Of a DNA stretch of 64,000 nt, positions 17,323-25,798 are shown piece after piece. Source of the stretch: Gallintestinimicrobium propionicum (GTDB taxonomy: Bacteria; Bacillota; Clostridia; Lachnospirales; Lachnospiraceae). The notes below the pieces were generated by a model that was given only the letters and a program-made list of their open reading frames with translations, was not told the DNA's origin and made no database searches. The stretch lies in assembly GCF_025567525.1 (NCBI RefSeq), contig NZ_JAOQJY010000007.1:62001-126000 (forward strand). Reading direction: 5' to 3'. A program made the position numbers and the translations under genes. Positions within the stretch are counted from its first letter, which is position 1. Every line of letters begins with the position of its first letter.

Positions 17323-17999
17323 TTGGAAATCTCCTTTCGAAATAACAAAAGTGCGGCTAAAATGCCAGCCATGGAAAAGAGCAGGAAACGGTCAGAGCCA
17401 ACGACGATCAAACTGATCAGCGTGATGCCAAGACCGAGCAGGGCGGGAAGCCTGGAGTGTGCTTTTTCCCATTGTTCGACAAAAATTACCAGAAACAGTG
17501 CTGTCATGGCAAAGTCAATGCCTGTGGAATCAAAAGGCAGGAAGCTGCCGGCAGCAGCGCCGATACAGGATCCGATGATCCAGTAGAGTTGATCGAGCAG
17601 CGAGATAAAGAACAGAAACCAGTCCGGATCAATTCCTTCCGGGGCGCTGACTCCGCAGAGAAGAGAGTAGGTTTCATCTGTCAGGGAAAAAATCATATAG
17701 GGCTTGCGTTTTCCCATGCGTTCAAACGGTTTTAACATGGAAAGACCGTAGAACAGATGCCTTGCATTTACCATGAGCGTCAGCAAAAAAGCAGAAACCG
17801 GAGAAAATGCAGAGGTCATCAGGCTGATGGCGGCAAACTGCATCGAACCGGCGTAGATAAACGTACTCATGAGGAACGCCCAGAGGACGGAAAAACCGTT
17901 TTCGGCGATCAGGACGCCGAACGCTGCGCCGAGAAAAAGATAGCCGAGCATGACGGGGACTGTGTAGGGAACAGCAGCCCATAGCGCTTTTCGTTTCAT
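17319..17999 (-). CDS. azlC: AzlC-type branched-chain amino acid exporter subunit
   Basis: The protein has 226 residues and about six membrane segments. Characteristic stretches are YLFLGAAFGVLIAENGFS near residue 20, FIYAGSMQFAAISLM near 48, and VNARHLFYGLSML near 78. AGGAGG lies 12 bases upstream of the ATG. The azlCD pair is divergently oriented to the S1-domain gene. With leuA 5 kb away, a link to branched-chain amino acid balance is possible but not shown. Confidence 0.9.
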   Translation of the reverse strand: MKRKALWAAVPYTVPVMLGYLFLGAAFGVLIAENGFSVLWAFLMSTFIYAGSMQFAAISLMTSAFSPVSAFLLTLMVNARHLFYGLSMLKPFERMGKRKPYMIFSLTDETYSLLCGVSAPEGIDPDWFLFFISLLDQLYWIIGSCIGAAAGSFLPFDSTGIDFAMTALFLVIFVEQWEKAHSRLPALLGLGITLISLIVVGSDRFLLFSMAGILAALLLFRKEISK

Positions 18000-18081
18000 A
18001 AAAATAGTAACCTCCTAAGTTAGTAGGATAAAATGCGATATCAGTTTAACGCGATACAGTGGTCTTGTCAAATGATTCGCA

Positions 18082-18127
18082 GGAAAGCATCGAAGATGGG
18101 ATTTTACAAATGGCGCGTGTGAACAGT
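18082..18127 (+). repeat. Family 2 element, 3' half
   Basis: GGAAAGCATCGAAGATG is followed by AAATGGCGCG and GTGAACAGT, matching the right half of the elements at 25.7 and 33.4 kb. The left end (ACAGTTCACTCG) is missing. It lies between azlC and the S1-domain gene. Confidence 0.75.
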
Positions 18128-18251
18128 AACCCTGTAGGTACATTCGCTGCAAAATCGCGGAAGCCGGGATGGAATTTCTATAAAAAACGTGCTAAAATTC
18201 AGAAAAGGAACGAGGCGGCATGAAATTGTCTGCCCGGTAAGGAGGAGAACG

Positions 18252-19202
18252 ATGTCAGAAGAAAAAAAGGGAATTGCGGATGCAGAAAACAGCACAACGA
18301 CAGAGACGATGGCGGATTATGCAAGGGAGCTGGAAGCTTCTTTCCGTACAATCCGGGAGGGGGATGTGATTTCCGGAACCGTTATCGACGTGCGGGAAAC
18401 CGGCGTAACGCTGGATCTCGGTTACTATGCGCCTGCGGTTATTAAAACAGAGGATTTGAGCAAGGATCCGTCGTTTTCCGTGCTGGCGGATATCCATGTC
18501 GGAGATACGCTGGAAGGAACTGTTGTCAAAAGAGACGATGGAGCCGGCAATATCCAGATGTCCTGCGTAGAAGCAGCAGAGACACTCGGCTGGGACAGAC
18601 TCAAACAGTATCAGGAAGAAAAGACGATTCTCAAGATAAAGGTAAGCGAAAGCGTCAATCAGGGCGTAACTGCTTATGTGGAAGGAATCCGCGGATTTAT
18701 CCCGGCGTCCCAGCTGGCACTGGATTATGTGGAGGATACGACGGAGTTTGTCGGGAAAACGCTGGAAGTGCGCGTGATTACGGTGGATTCAGACCGCCAG
18801 AAGCTTGTGTTGTCCGCAAAGGATGTCCTGAAAGAAAAGGAAGCGGAGCGCCTGAACCATAAAATTTCCATGATCGTGCCTGGTACAGTTGTAGAGGGAC
18901 GCGTGGAAAGTCTGATGCCATACGGTGCATTTGTGGATCTTGGCGATGGATTAAGTGGTTTGGTACACATTTCCCAGATCAGCCAGAAGCGTCTGAAAAA
19001 GCCTTCAGAGGTGCTGACAGTCGGGGATACCGTGCGGGCAGTTGTTTTAAATACGAAGGACAACCGGATCAGCCTGAGCATCAAGGCTGCAGCCGAGAAC
19101 GCAGAGCCGGACGAGCTGGAAGAAAAACAGGCGGCAGAGTACAGCTCGAATGAGGCGGTCGGAACCTCGCTGGGCGACCTGCTGAAGGGGTTAAAGCTGT
19201 GA
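18252..19202 (+). CDS. S1 RNA-binding domain protein (RpsA-like)
   Basis: This 316-residue protein has three S1 domains: about residues 39-105 (REGDVISGTVIDVRETGVTL), 122-190 (ILKIKVSESVNQGVTAYVEG) and 207-277 (VPGTVVEGRVESLMPYGAFV). Firmicute proteins of this kind are annotated as ribosomal protein S1 homologues, but their essential ribosomal role is uncertain. TAAGGAGGAGAACG precedes the ATG; the 63-base upstream extension has no homology. The tail is acidic and ends in SLGDLLKGLKL. Confidence 0.88.
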   Translation: MSEEKKGIADAENSTTTETMADYARELEASFRTIREGDVISGTVIDVRETGVTLDLGYYAPAVIKTEDLSKDPSFSVLADIHVGDTLEGTVVKRDDGAGNIQMSCVEAAETLGWDRLKQYQEEKTILKIKVSESVNQGVTAYVEGIRGFIPASQLALDYVEDTTEFVGKTLEVRVITVDSDRQKLVLSAKDVLKEKEAERLNHKISMIVPGTVVEGRVESLMPYGAFVDLGDGLSGLVHISQISQKRLKKPSEVLTVGDTVRAVVLNTKDNRISLSIKAAAENAEPDELEEKQAAEYSSNEAVGTSLGDLLKGLKL

Positions 19203-19210
19203 GCCAGCCG

Positions 19211-19239
19211 TTGACAGGCCAGGCCTTTTGTGCTACTGT
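19211..19239 (+). promoter_or_regulatory. Promoter of the metG T-box leader
   Basis: A perfect TTGACA (19211-19216) is 17 bp from TACTGT (19234-19239), with an extended TG at 19231-19232. Confidence 0.6.
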
Positions 19240-19244
19240 AAGCA

Positions 19245-19600
19245 TATGAAGCTGCGGTCAGATGTGGCGGCAGCCGGATATTGAAAAAGAGAATGCAAAG
19301 ACGGAGAGAGTACATCCGGGGAAGCTTTACAGAGAGGACTTTTGAATGCAGCCCGATACAGGCGGCAGGAAGCTGAGAGAAGTCGGGAAGAAGCGGATGG
19401 AACATGGCTCCCGAGCGGCGCACCGAACCGGAGAGGTAAGGCTGCGACAGGTCCGCCTGTTATAGCGGAAGGGTCTTGCACCAAACGGCGCAGCACCCGA
19501 TAAGATATACTTTGTGAGAAGTATATGAACAGAAGTGGTACCGCGAACGATTCGCCTTCTTGTTGTGGCTTTTTAGCTGCAATGAGGAGGCGATTTTTTA
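19245..19600 (+). promoter_or_regulatory. T-box riboswitch, methionine-specific, upstream of metG
   Basis: This leader senses uncharged tRNA-Met. The conserved T-box AGAAGTGGTACCGCG lies at 19531-19545. Its TGGT would pair with the tRNA ACCA end and an A discriminator base, as in tRNA-Met. The probable specifier ATG is at 19404-19406, inside GAAC-ATG-GCTCCCGAG. The competing terminator (TCGCCTTCTTGTTG with CAATGAGGAGGCGA, then TTTTTT) is at 19551-19599. Stem I contains the AGAGAGTA-type bulge near 19304. The downstream gene is methionyl-tRNA synthetase, which agrees with the specifier. Confidence 0.92.
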
Positions 19601-19606
19601 TTCATG

Positions 19607-19641
19607 ACAATAGAATGCTCGCAGAGCGTGCATTCTATTGT
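19607..19641 (+). repeat. Family 1 palindrome, copy C
   Basis: Identical to copy A. It follows the T-run of the T-box terminator (GATTTTTTATTCATG) and ends 20 bases before the metG ATG, so it is in the 5' untranslated region of the read-through mRNA. Confidence 0.9.
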
Positions 19642-19661
19642 TGCGACATTAAGGAGGAAGC

Positions 19662-21629
19662 ATGAGCAAAGGAAAATTTTACATGACAACTGCCATTGCG
19701 TATGCATCGGGCAAACCGCATATCGGCAATACCTATGAAGCAGTTCTGGCAGACAGCATCGCGCGGTTTAAGAGAAAAGACGGATATGATGTCTTTTTCC
19801 AGACCGGAACAGACGAGCATGGACAGAAAATTGAATTAAAGGCAGCGGAAGCGGGCGTAACACCTCAGGAATACGTAGATAAGGCTTCCGCAGAAATCAA
19901 GAGAATCTGGGATCTGATGGGTACTTCTTATGACAAGTTCATCCGTACGACAGAACCGGATCACGAAAAACAGGTACAGAAAATTTTCAAGCGCCTGTAT
20001 GATCAGGGCGATATTTACAAAGGCTCTTATGAAGGAATGTATTGTACGCCATGTGAATCCTTCTGGACACAGTCCCAGTTAAAGGACGGAAAATGTCCGG
20101 ACTGCGGCAGAGAAGTGAAACCTGCAAAGGAAGAAGCATATTTCTTCAGAATGAGCAAATATGCGCAGCGCCTGATCGACCATATCAACAGCCATCCGGA
20201 ATTTATCCAGCCGGTATCCCGCAAAAACGAGATGATGAACAATTTCCTGCTTCCCGGACTGCAGGATCTGTGCGTTTCCAGAACCTCTTTCAAATGGGGT
20301 ATCCCGGTTGATTTCGATGAGAAACACGTTGTTTATGTATGGCTGGATGCGCTGACCAACTATATTACCGGTATCGGCTACGATGCGGAAGGCAACAGCA
20401 GCGAGCAGTATAAAAAGCTCTGGCCGGCTGATCTGCATCTGATCGGAAAAGATATCATCCGCTTCCATACAATTTACTGGCCGATTTTCCTGATGGCATT
20501 GAATGAGCCCCTGCCCAAGCAGGTATTTGGTCATCCCTGGCTGCTGCAGGGTGATGGCAAGATGAGCAAATCCAAAGGAAACGTGCTGTATGCGGATGAT
20601 CTGGTAGATTTCTTCGGCGTGGACGCAGTCCGCTATTTCGTACTGCATGAGATGCCGTTTGAAAATGATGGCGTAATCAGCTGGGAGCTGATGGTGGAAC
20701 GGTTAAATTCCGATCTCGCCAATACGCTGGGCAACCTGGTAAATCGTACGATTTCCATGAGCAACAAGTATTTCGGCGGCGTTGTAGCGGATAAGGGCGC
20801 AGCAGAGGCAGTTGATGAGGATCTGAAAGCAGTTGTAACCGGAACCTACGATAAGGTTGCGGCAAAGATGGAAGGCTGGAGAGTCGCAGACGCGATCACC
20901 GATATTTTTACGCTGTTCAAGCGCTGCAACAAATATATCGACGAGACAGAACCGTGGGTGCTGGCAAAAGACCCTGCAAAAGCAGACCGTCTTGCTACCG
21001 TATTGTATAACCTGACAGAGAGCATTGTAATCGGTGCGTCCCTGCTGGAGCCTTATATGCCGGGCACTGCGGAAAAGATCGCAGCCCAGCTCAATACTTC
21101 TCTGCGCAGCTTCGAAGAATGCACGACCTTCGGCGGCTATATATCCGGCAGCAAAGTTACAGAGAAACCGGAAATCCTGTTCGCAAGACTGGATGTAAAG
21201 GAAGTTCTGGAAAAGGCAGCAGTGATGTTTGAGGCGCGTAAGGCACTGGCGGAAGAGGCTGAGGAAGAAAAAGAAGAGGACGTGATGGAGCTGACGAAAA
21301 AGCCGGAGATCACCTTTGAAGATTTCGAAAAGATGCAGTTCGCGGTTGGCGAAATCATCAAATGCGAACCGGTTCCGAAGTCTAAAAAGCTTCTCTGCTC
21401 CCAGGTAAAAATCGGGAAAGAAGTAAAACAGATCGTTTCCGGAATCCGCGCACATTACACGGCAGAAGAGATGGTAGGCAAAAAGGTTATGGTTTTAGTG
21501 AACTTAAAGCCTGCAAAGCTCGCCGGTGTTCTGTCGGAAGGCATGCTGCTGTGTGCAGAGGATGCCGAAGGCAATCTTGCGCTGGTAACACCGGAGAAAA
21601 ATATGCCTGCCGGAGCAGAGATCTGCTGA
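19662..21629 (+). CDS. metG: Methionyl-tRNA synthetase
   Basis: This class I aminoacyl-tRNA synthetase of 655 residues has the HIGH-type motif PHIGNTYEAVLAD near residue 19. Its zinc knuckle is CTPC...CPDC near 127-147, and KMSKSKGN lies near 300. The C-terminal EMAP-like tRNA-binding domain starts near 548 (TFEDFEKMQFAVGEI). A Lys/Glu-rich linker (EEAEEEKEEDVMELTKK) precedes that domain. AAGGAGGAAGC precedes the ATG. Expression is controlled by the T-box leader directly upstream. Confidence 0.98.
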   Translation: MSKGKFYMTTAIAYASGKPHIGNTYEAVLADSIARFKRKDGYDVFFQTGTDEHGQKIELKAAEAGVTPQEYVDKASAEIKRIWDLMGTSYDKFIRTTEPDHEKQVQKIFKRLYDQGDIYKGSYEGMYCTPCESFWTQSQLKDGKCPDCGREVKPAKEEAYFFRMSKYAQRLIDHINSHPEFIQPVSRKNEMMNNFLLPGLQDLCVSRTSFKWGIPVDFDEKHVVYVWLDALTNYITGIGYDAEGNSSEQYKKLWPADLHLIGKDIIRFHTIYWPIFLMALNEPLPKQVFGHPWLLQGDGKMSKSKGNVLYADDLVDFFGVDAVRYFVLHEMPFENDGVISWELMVERLNSDLANTLGNLVNRTISMSNKYFGGVVADKGAAEAVDEDLKAVVTGTYDKVAAKMEGWRVADAITDIFTLFKRCNKYIDETEPWVLAKDPAKADRLATVLYNLTESIVIGASLLEPYMPGTAEKIAAQLNTSLRSFEECTTFGGYISGSKVTEKPEILFARLDVKEVLEKAAVMFEARKALAEEAEEEKEEDVMELTKKPEITFEDFEKMQFAVGEIIKCEPVPKSKKLLCSQVKIGKEVKQIVSGIRAHYTAEEMVGKKVMVLVNLKPAKLAGVLSEGMLLCAEDAEGNLALVTPEKNMPAGAEIC

Positions 21630-21638
21630 CGGTTAGAG

Positions 21639-21667
21639 TTGACCGGAACTTTATATAATGTTAATAT
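21639..21667 (+). promoter_or_regulatory. Possible promoter for the lipase gene
   Basis: TTGACC (21639-21644) and TAATAT (21662-21667) are 17 bp apart. A TATAAT at 21654-21659 lacks a correctly spaced -35. Confidence 0.4.
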
Positions 21668-21801
21668 AAAAATGTGAGGGCCGCAGAAGAGAATTTGCTG
21701 TGAAAAAGCAGCAGGATTTTTCTTGCTGCGGCTCTGTCTGTAAACGGAGGCATGCGACTGTTTCCGGAAAAAGAGGGGAAAACGAAACGGGGGAACGGGA
21801 T

Positions 21802-22749
21802 ATGAAAAAAGAAGAAATTTTTTTCCTGTCAAGAGATGGTAAAACGAAGATTCATGCAGTAAAATGGATACCGGAGGGTAAACCGGTCTGTATCCTGCAG
21901 ATCGTGCACGGTATGGCGGAATATATCGAACGATATGAGCGTCTGGCCTCCGTACTGACCAGGCAGGGGATTCTGGTGACCGGGGAGGATCATCTGGGAC
22001 ACGGAAAGAGCGTCGGGGAAAACGGGATCTACGGCTATTTCTGCGCGCATGATCCGGCGACGGTGGTAGTTCGGGATGTTCATCGTCTCAAAAAAATGGT
22101 GCAGGAGCAGTACCCCGGTGTTCCGTATCTGTTATTGGGACATAGCATGGGGTCTTTCATCCTCCGCAATTACCTGAGCCGTTACGGCAGCGGAATTGAC
22201 GGAGCGATCGTGATGGGAACCGGTATGCAGCCGAAGGCGGTTTTAAATGCAGCCAAAGCAGTGACGAAGCTTCAGAAGGCTTTTTTAGGGGATACGCATG
22301 TGAGCCGTCTGTTGGACAAAATGGCATTTGGAAGCTATCAGAAAAAGATTACAGACGGCGTTGGAAGCATGGATTGGCTGTCCCGGGACAAAAAAGAGGT
22401 TCAAAAATACCTGGACGATCCGCAGTGCGGCTTCGTCTTTACAGTCAACGGGTTTGAGACGCTGTTTGAACTGATCGGCAGGCTTCACGACCCGGAAAGC
22501 ATTCATAAAATTCCCAAAGAGCTTCCGGTTCTGTTTGTCGCAGGACAGGAGGATCCGGTCGGCAGCTATGGCAAAGCGGTTCTGGAGGTTGTAGAAAGCT
22601 TTCAAAACAGCGGGATGACACAGGTAGAATGCAAATTATATCCTGGTATGCGTCACGAGCTGGTCAATGAAATCGGCCGGGAAGAGGTGGATGCAGACCT
22701 TTTAAAATGGATTTTAAATACAGCCCGGGTGGCTGGACAGAGTTTTTAG
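21802..22749 (+). CDS. Alpha/beta hydrolase, lysophospholipase/monoacylglycerol lipase type
   Basis: This 315-residue serine hydrolase has the HGMAEYIERYERLA oxyanion region near residue 33 and the nucleophile elbow LLLGHSMGSFILRNYL near 110. The probable acid Asp is in VAGQEDPVG near 252, and the His is in YPGMRHELVNE near 285. The substrate is probably a monoglyceride or lysolipid, by family. The ATG at 21802 is chosen because the homology begins there (MKKEEIFFLSRDG); a longer GTG-started frame from 21700 has no ribosome binding site. There is no signal peptide. Confidence 0.85.
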   Translation: MKKEEIFFLSRDGKTKIHAVKWIPEGKPVCILQIVHGMAEYIERYERLASVLTRQGILVTGEDHLGHGKSVGENGIYGYFCAHDPATVVVRDVHRLKKMVQEQYPGVPYLLLGHSMGSFILRNYLSRYGSGIDGAIVMGTGMQPKAVLNAAKAVTKLQKAFLGDTHVSRLLDKMAFGSYQKKITDGVGSMDWLSRDKKEVQKYLDDPQCGFVFTVNGFETLFELIGRLHDPESIHKIPKELPVLFVAGQEDPVGSYGKAVLEVVESFQNSGMTQVECKLYPGMRHELVNEIGREEVDADLLKWILNTARVAGQSF

Positions 22750-22803
22750 AAAATGCAGTTTTAGGTTTCATTTGTCGCTTAAGCGGCAGAATGCGAGGAG
22801 AAT

Positions 22804-23409
22804 ATGAAGAAAACAGGGATTGCAGCAATGATGTTATCGACGGCGATTGCAGTATCCAGCATCGCTGTACCGGTCTGTGCAGCGCCGGGACAGACGGCGG
22901 AGAGTGCGCAGATGCAGGAACAGCCGCAGACAGAGACAGAGCCCGCCAAATCCATCAGCGATGAGGATTTTGCAAAGCTGCTGGATTTTGTAAAAGAAAA
23001 GTGGGACGCAGGCGAGCTGGATAACGCAGAGGATATCAAAGCTGCGATCAGCGAGGGAGAAAAAGAGTTCGGCGTTTCCCTTGACGAGAGCACGAGAACG
23101 ACGCTTGCTTCCGCGCTGCAGCAGTTAAACGGGATCGGCTTAAACCATGAGACGGTCATTGCGCTTGCACAGAAAATGTATGAAAGCTACGGTGATACGC
23201 TGGTAGAAAACCTTTCGGATGCGCTGCAGGAGCAGCTTGCAGGTCCTCTCGGCGAGACGATTCAGGAACAGCTGATCGAACCTGCAAAAGAGACTGTGAT
23301 GGAGACTGCCAAAGCGATTGCAGCTAACACAGCGCAGCATTTCTGGCAGGACCTGAAGCAGAGCGTGATCGATTTCCTGAACCATGTTTTCCAGAAAGGG
23401 GAAAACTGA
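22804..23409 (+). CDS. Secreted helical protein, function unknown
   Basis: The first 26 residues or so form a signal peptide ending at PVCAAPG. The mature part (about 175 residues) is acidic and helical, with Glu/Gln/Thr-rich sequence after the cleavage site. It has SDEDFAKLLDFVKEKWDAGEL and a Leu-rich segment ending in HFWQDLKQSVIDFLNHVFQ. No enzyme motif is seen. A distant DUF1002-like relation is possible but not supported by a clear motif. AGGAG precedes the ATG; the gene sits between the lipase and the DUF624 protein. Confidence 0.78.
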   Translation: MKKTGIAAMMLSTAIAVSSIAVPVCAAPGQTAESAQMQEQPQTETEPAKSISDEDFAKLLDFVKEKWDAGELDNAEDIKAAISEGEKEFGVSLDESTRTTLASALQQLNGIGLNHETVIALAQKMYESYGDTLVENLSDALQEQLAGPLGETIQEQLIEPAKETVMETAKAIAANTAQHFWQDLKQSVIDFLNHVFQKGEN

Positions 23410-23507
23410 CGCCAGATTTTCCTGATATAGACAGCTAAAAAATGATCTAAAACCGCACGAACGGTTTTTGATAAATTTTGACAACAAGAGAAGAGAGGAA
23501 TGTATGA

Positions 23508-24281
23508 ATGAAGCTTTTTAACCTGGACAGCCCGGTCATGGTCTTTTTGAGCAAGGTTGCCAACCTGATGATCCTGAACGTGCTGACAATCATCTGCTGT
23601 ATTCCGATTTTTACGGCAGGGGCGGCGATTACGGCACTGTATTATGTGACGATCAAAATGGCGAGAGGGGATGACCCGTATATCATAAAAGGATATTTTA
23701 AGTCCTTTAAAGAGAATTTTAAGCAGGCGACGATCATCTGGCTGATTATGCTTGTTGTGATTGCGATTATCGCAGTGGACTGGAGAGTCACGCTGGTGAT
23801 GATGACAGGAAGCAGTGCAAAGATCATGAAAACGGTGCTGTTTATCGTATCCTTCCTCCTGCTGCTGACCGGCCTTTATATTTTCCCGGTTTTGTCCAGA
23901 TTTGACAACACTGTAAAAAATACCTTCCGGAACGCGTTCCTGATCAGCTTTATGAACCTGCCTAAGAGCGTCCTGATCGTGATCATCCATCTGATTCCGG
24001 TTGCTTTATTACTGGTAACGATCCAGGCTCTGCCGTTTCTGTTCCTTCTTGGAGTCCCTGCAGTCGCATATTTCAGCAGTCTGCTGTATGTCGGGATCTT
24101 CAAACGCTTTGAGCCGGAAGAACAGGTACAGGATGGCGAGAACCTGGCTCCCCTGTCCTTTATCGTAGAGGAAGAACAGGCAAAGCAGGCGGCACTGGAA
24201 GCGGAAGCAGCGGCAAAAACAGCAGAATCCGCAGAAAACAAGACAGAAACAGATGCTGTTGAAACCGAAAATCAGATTTAA
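23508..24281 (+). CDS. YesL/DUF624 family membrane protein
   Basis: This 257-residue protein has the DUF624 opening KLFNLDSPVMVFLSKVANLM and about five hydrophobic segments: residues 18-45, 76-98, 104-128, 150-175 and 178-200. YYVTIKMARGDDPYIIKGYF near 45 is a family hallmark. A charged Ala/Glu-rich tail of about 50 residues ends the protein. DUF624 proteins often accompany carbohydrate ABC transporters in Firmicutes, and an MsmX/UgpC-type ATPase follows here. Function is otherwise unknown. Confidence 0.85.
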   Translation: MKLFNLDSPVMVFLSKVANLMILNVLTIICCIPIFTAGAAITALYYVTIKMARGDDPYIIKGYFKSFKENFKQATIIWLIMLVVIAIIAVDWRVTLVMMTGSSAKIMKTVLFIVSFLLLLTGLYIFPVLSRFDNTVKNTFRNAFLISFMNLPKSVLIVIIHLIPVALLLVTIQALPFLFLLGVPAVAYFSSLLYVGIFKRFEPEEQVQDGENLAPLSFIVEEEQAKQAALEAEAAAKTAESAENKTETDAVETENQI

Positions 24282-24373
24282 CCAGACAGTGCTTTGGCAA
24301 AGTGCATAGATAGAAACGATACGTTTTGTTCAAAACGCTGATGAACTTTTGGAGTTAAAATCTTTTTTGGCAG

Positions 24374-24406
24374 ATTCCACAAGCATCTCCAAAAAGTTTG
24401 TGGAAT
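24374..24406. promoter_or_regulatory. Inverted repeat upstream of the sugar ATPase promoter
   Basis: Perfect 9-bp arms ATTCCACAA and TTGTGGAAT, 15 bases apart, end eight bases before the -35. This could be an operator or a hairpin. Confidence 0.45.
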
Positions 24407-24413
24407 ACTGGTA

Positions 24414-24442
24414 TAGCCAAAATCGGGCATTTTCGGTATACT
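24414..24442 (+). promoter_or_regulatory. Promoter of the sugar ABC transporter ATPase gene
   Basis: TAGCCA (24414-24419) and TATACT (24437-24442) are 17 bp apart, 55 bases before the ATG. Together with the inverted repeat, this accounts for most of the 215-base gap after the DUF624 gene. Confidence 0.55.
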
Positions 24443-24496
24443 AGATCTAGATTCAATCGAGAAAGCTCGAGATTAAATTTTCAGGGAGGCAAAATA

Positions 24497-25606
24497 ATGG
24501 CAAGCTTATCTTTAAAGAACATTTGCAAAGTGTACCCCAATGGTTTTGAGGCTGTTAAAAACTTCAACCTCGAGATCGCAGATAAAGAGTTTATCATTTT
24601 CGTAGGCCCTTCAGGTTGTGGTAAGTCCACTACCCTTCGTATGATCGCTGGTCTGGAAGATATCTCTTCCGGTGAACTGAAGATCGGTGACAGAGTGGTT
24701 AACGATGTAGAGCCTAAGGACAGAGATATCGCGATGGTATTCCAGAACTACGCTCTGTATCCTCATATGACCGTATATGATAACATGGCATTCGGTCTGA
24801 AATTAAGAAAAGTTCCGAAGGACGAAATCGACAAGATGGTAAAAGAAGCTGCAAAGATCCTGGATCTGACTCAGCTGCTTGATCGTAAGCCGAAGGCTCT
24901 GTCCGGTGGTCAGAGACAGCGTGTTGCTATGGGACGTGCTATCGTTCGTAACCCTAAGGTATTCCTGATGGACGAGCCTCTGTCCAACCTGGATGCTAAG
25001 CTGCGTGTACAGATGCGTATCGAGATCGCTAAGCTGCATCAGAGACTGGGCACCACCATCATCTATGTAACACATGACCAGACCGAGGCTATGACACTGG
25101 GTACCAGAATCGTAGTTATGAAAGACGGCGTTATCCAGCAGGTAGATACTCCTCAGAACCTGTATGAGAAGCCTCAGAACCTGTTCGTAGCAGGATTCAT
25201 GGGATCTCCTCAGATGAACTTCCTGGATGCAGTTGTAAGAATCAACGGCACTGCAGTAACTCTGGAAGTAGCTGGTCAGTCCATCCCGCTTCCTCCTGCA
25301 AAGGCTAAGAAGCTGATTGATGGCGGTTACAACGGAAAGACTGTTGTTATGGGTATCCGTCCTGAAGACGTTTACGATTCCGAGATGTTCATTGAGACCG
25401 CTAAATGCGTATTCTCTTCTACTATCAAGGTTTACGAACTGCTTGGTGCTGAAGTATTCCTGTACTTCGATCTGGGCGAGTTCCCGATGACCGCAAGAGT
25501 AGATCCTCGTTCCAATGCAAGACCTGGCGACACTGTTAGATTTGCATTCGATGTTGAGAAGATCCACGTATTCGACAAAGAGACCGAGCAGGTTATCACC
25601 AACTAA
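24497..25606 (+). CDS. msmX: Multi-sugar ABC transporter ATPase (UgpC/MsmX type), orphan
   Basis: This ATPase of 369 residues carries Walker A GPSGCGKSTTLRMIAG near residue 38, the signature LSGGQRQRVAMGRAIVR near 135, and Walker B VFLMDEPLSNLDAKLR near 155. The C-terminal TOBE-like domain follows (GIRPEDVYDSE near 290). No permease or binding-protein genes adjoin, as with MsmX-type ATPases that serve several sugar importers. Codon choice differs from its neighbours (many GCT, GTT, CGT codons), as expected for a strongly expressed gene. The ATG follows GGGAGGCAAAATA. Confidence 0.92.
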   Translation: MASLSLKNICKVYPNGFEAVKNFNLEIADKEFIIFVGPSGCGKSTTLRMIAGLEDISSGELKIGDRVVNDVEPKDRDIAMVFQNYALYPHMTVYDNMAFGLKLRKVPKDEIDKMVKEAAKILDLTQLLDRKPKALSGGQRQRVAMGRAIVRNPKVFLMDEPLSNLDAKLRVQMRIEIAKLHQRLGTTIIYVTHDQTEAMTLGTRIVVMKDGVIQQVDTPQNLYEKPQNLFVAGFMGSPQMNFLDAVVRINGTAVTLEVAGQSIPLPPAKAKKLIDGGYNGKTVVMGIRPEDVYDSEMFIETAKCVFSSTIKVYELLGAEVFLYFDLGEFPMTARVDPRSNARPGDTVRFAFDVEKIHVFDKETEQVITN

Positions 25607-25620
25607 TCAAGAGCATAGAA

Positions 25621-25653
25621 AAGAGCCATTGCGAAATGCAATGGCTCTTTTTG
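25621..25653 (+). terminator. Intrinsic terminator of the sugar ATPase gene
   Basis: AAGAGCCATTGC and GCAATGGCTCTT form a 12-bp stem with a GAAAT loop, followed by TTTT. Confidence 0.9.
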
Positions 25654-25659
25654 AATTCT

Positions 25660-25792
25660 ACAGTTCACTCGTGCCTTTTTATGAGCAAAAGGAGCTGCGA
25701 AGCAGCGGAAAGCATCGAAGATGCGGTTCATGACAATAGAATGTTCGCGAAGCGTACATTCTATTGTATTGCGAATGGCGCGTGAGAACTGT
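25660..25792. repeat. Family 2 element, full copy interrupted by a family 1 palindrome
   Basis: The left end is ACAGTTCACTCGTGCC. The middle holds GGAGCTGCGAAGCAGCGG and GCATCGAAGATGC hairpins. The right end, GCGAATGGCGCGTGAGAACTGT, is close to the inverse of the left. A family 1 copy sits immediately after GCATCGAAGATGCGG. Confidence 0.8.
25733..25767 (+). repeat. Family 1 palindrome, copy D (compensated arms)
   Basis: The arms are ACAATAGAATGT and ACATTCTATTGT. The C-to-T change in the left arm is matched by G-to-A in the right arm, so pairing is kept. The core is TCGCGAAGCGT. It lies inside the family 2 element. Confidence 0.9.
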
Positions 25793-25798
25793 ATCGTT

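Noticed and set aside
25724..25792. Short reading frames starting inside family 1 copies, encoding MTIECSQSVHSIV-like peptides
   Set aside because: The same peptide arises at every copy because the TTCATG unit supplies an ATG and the palindrome happens to be open. There is no ribosome binding site and the frames differ downstream.
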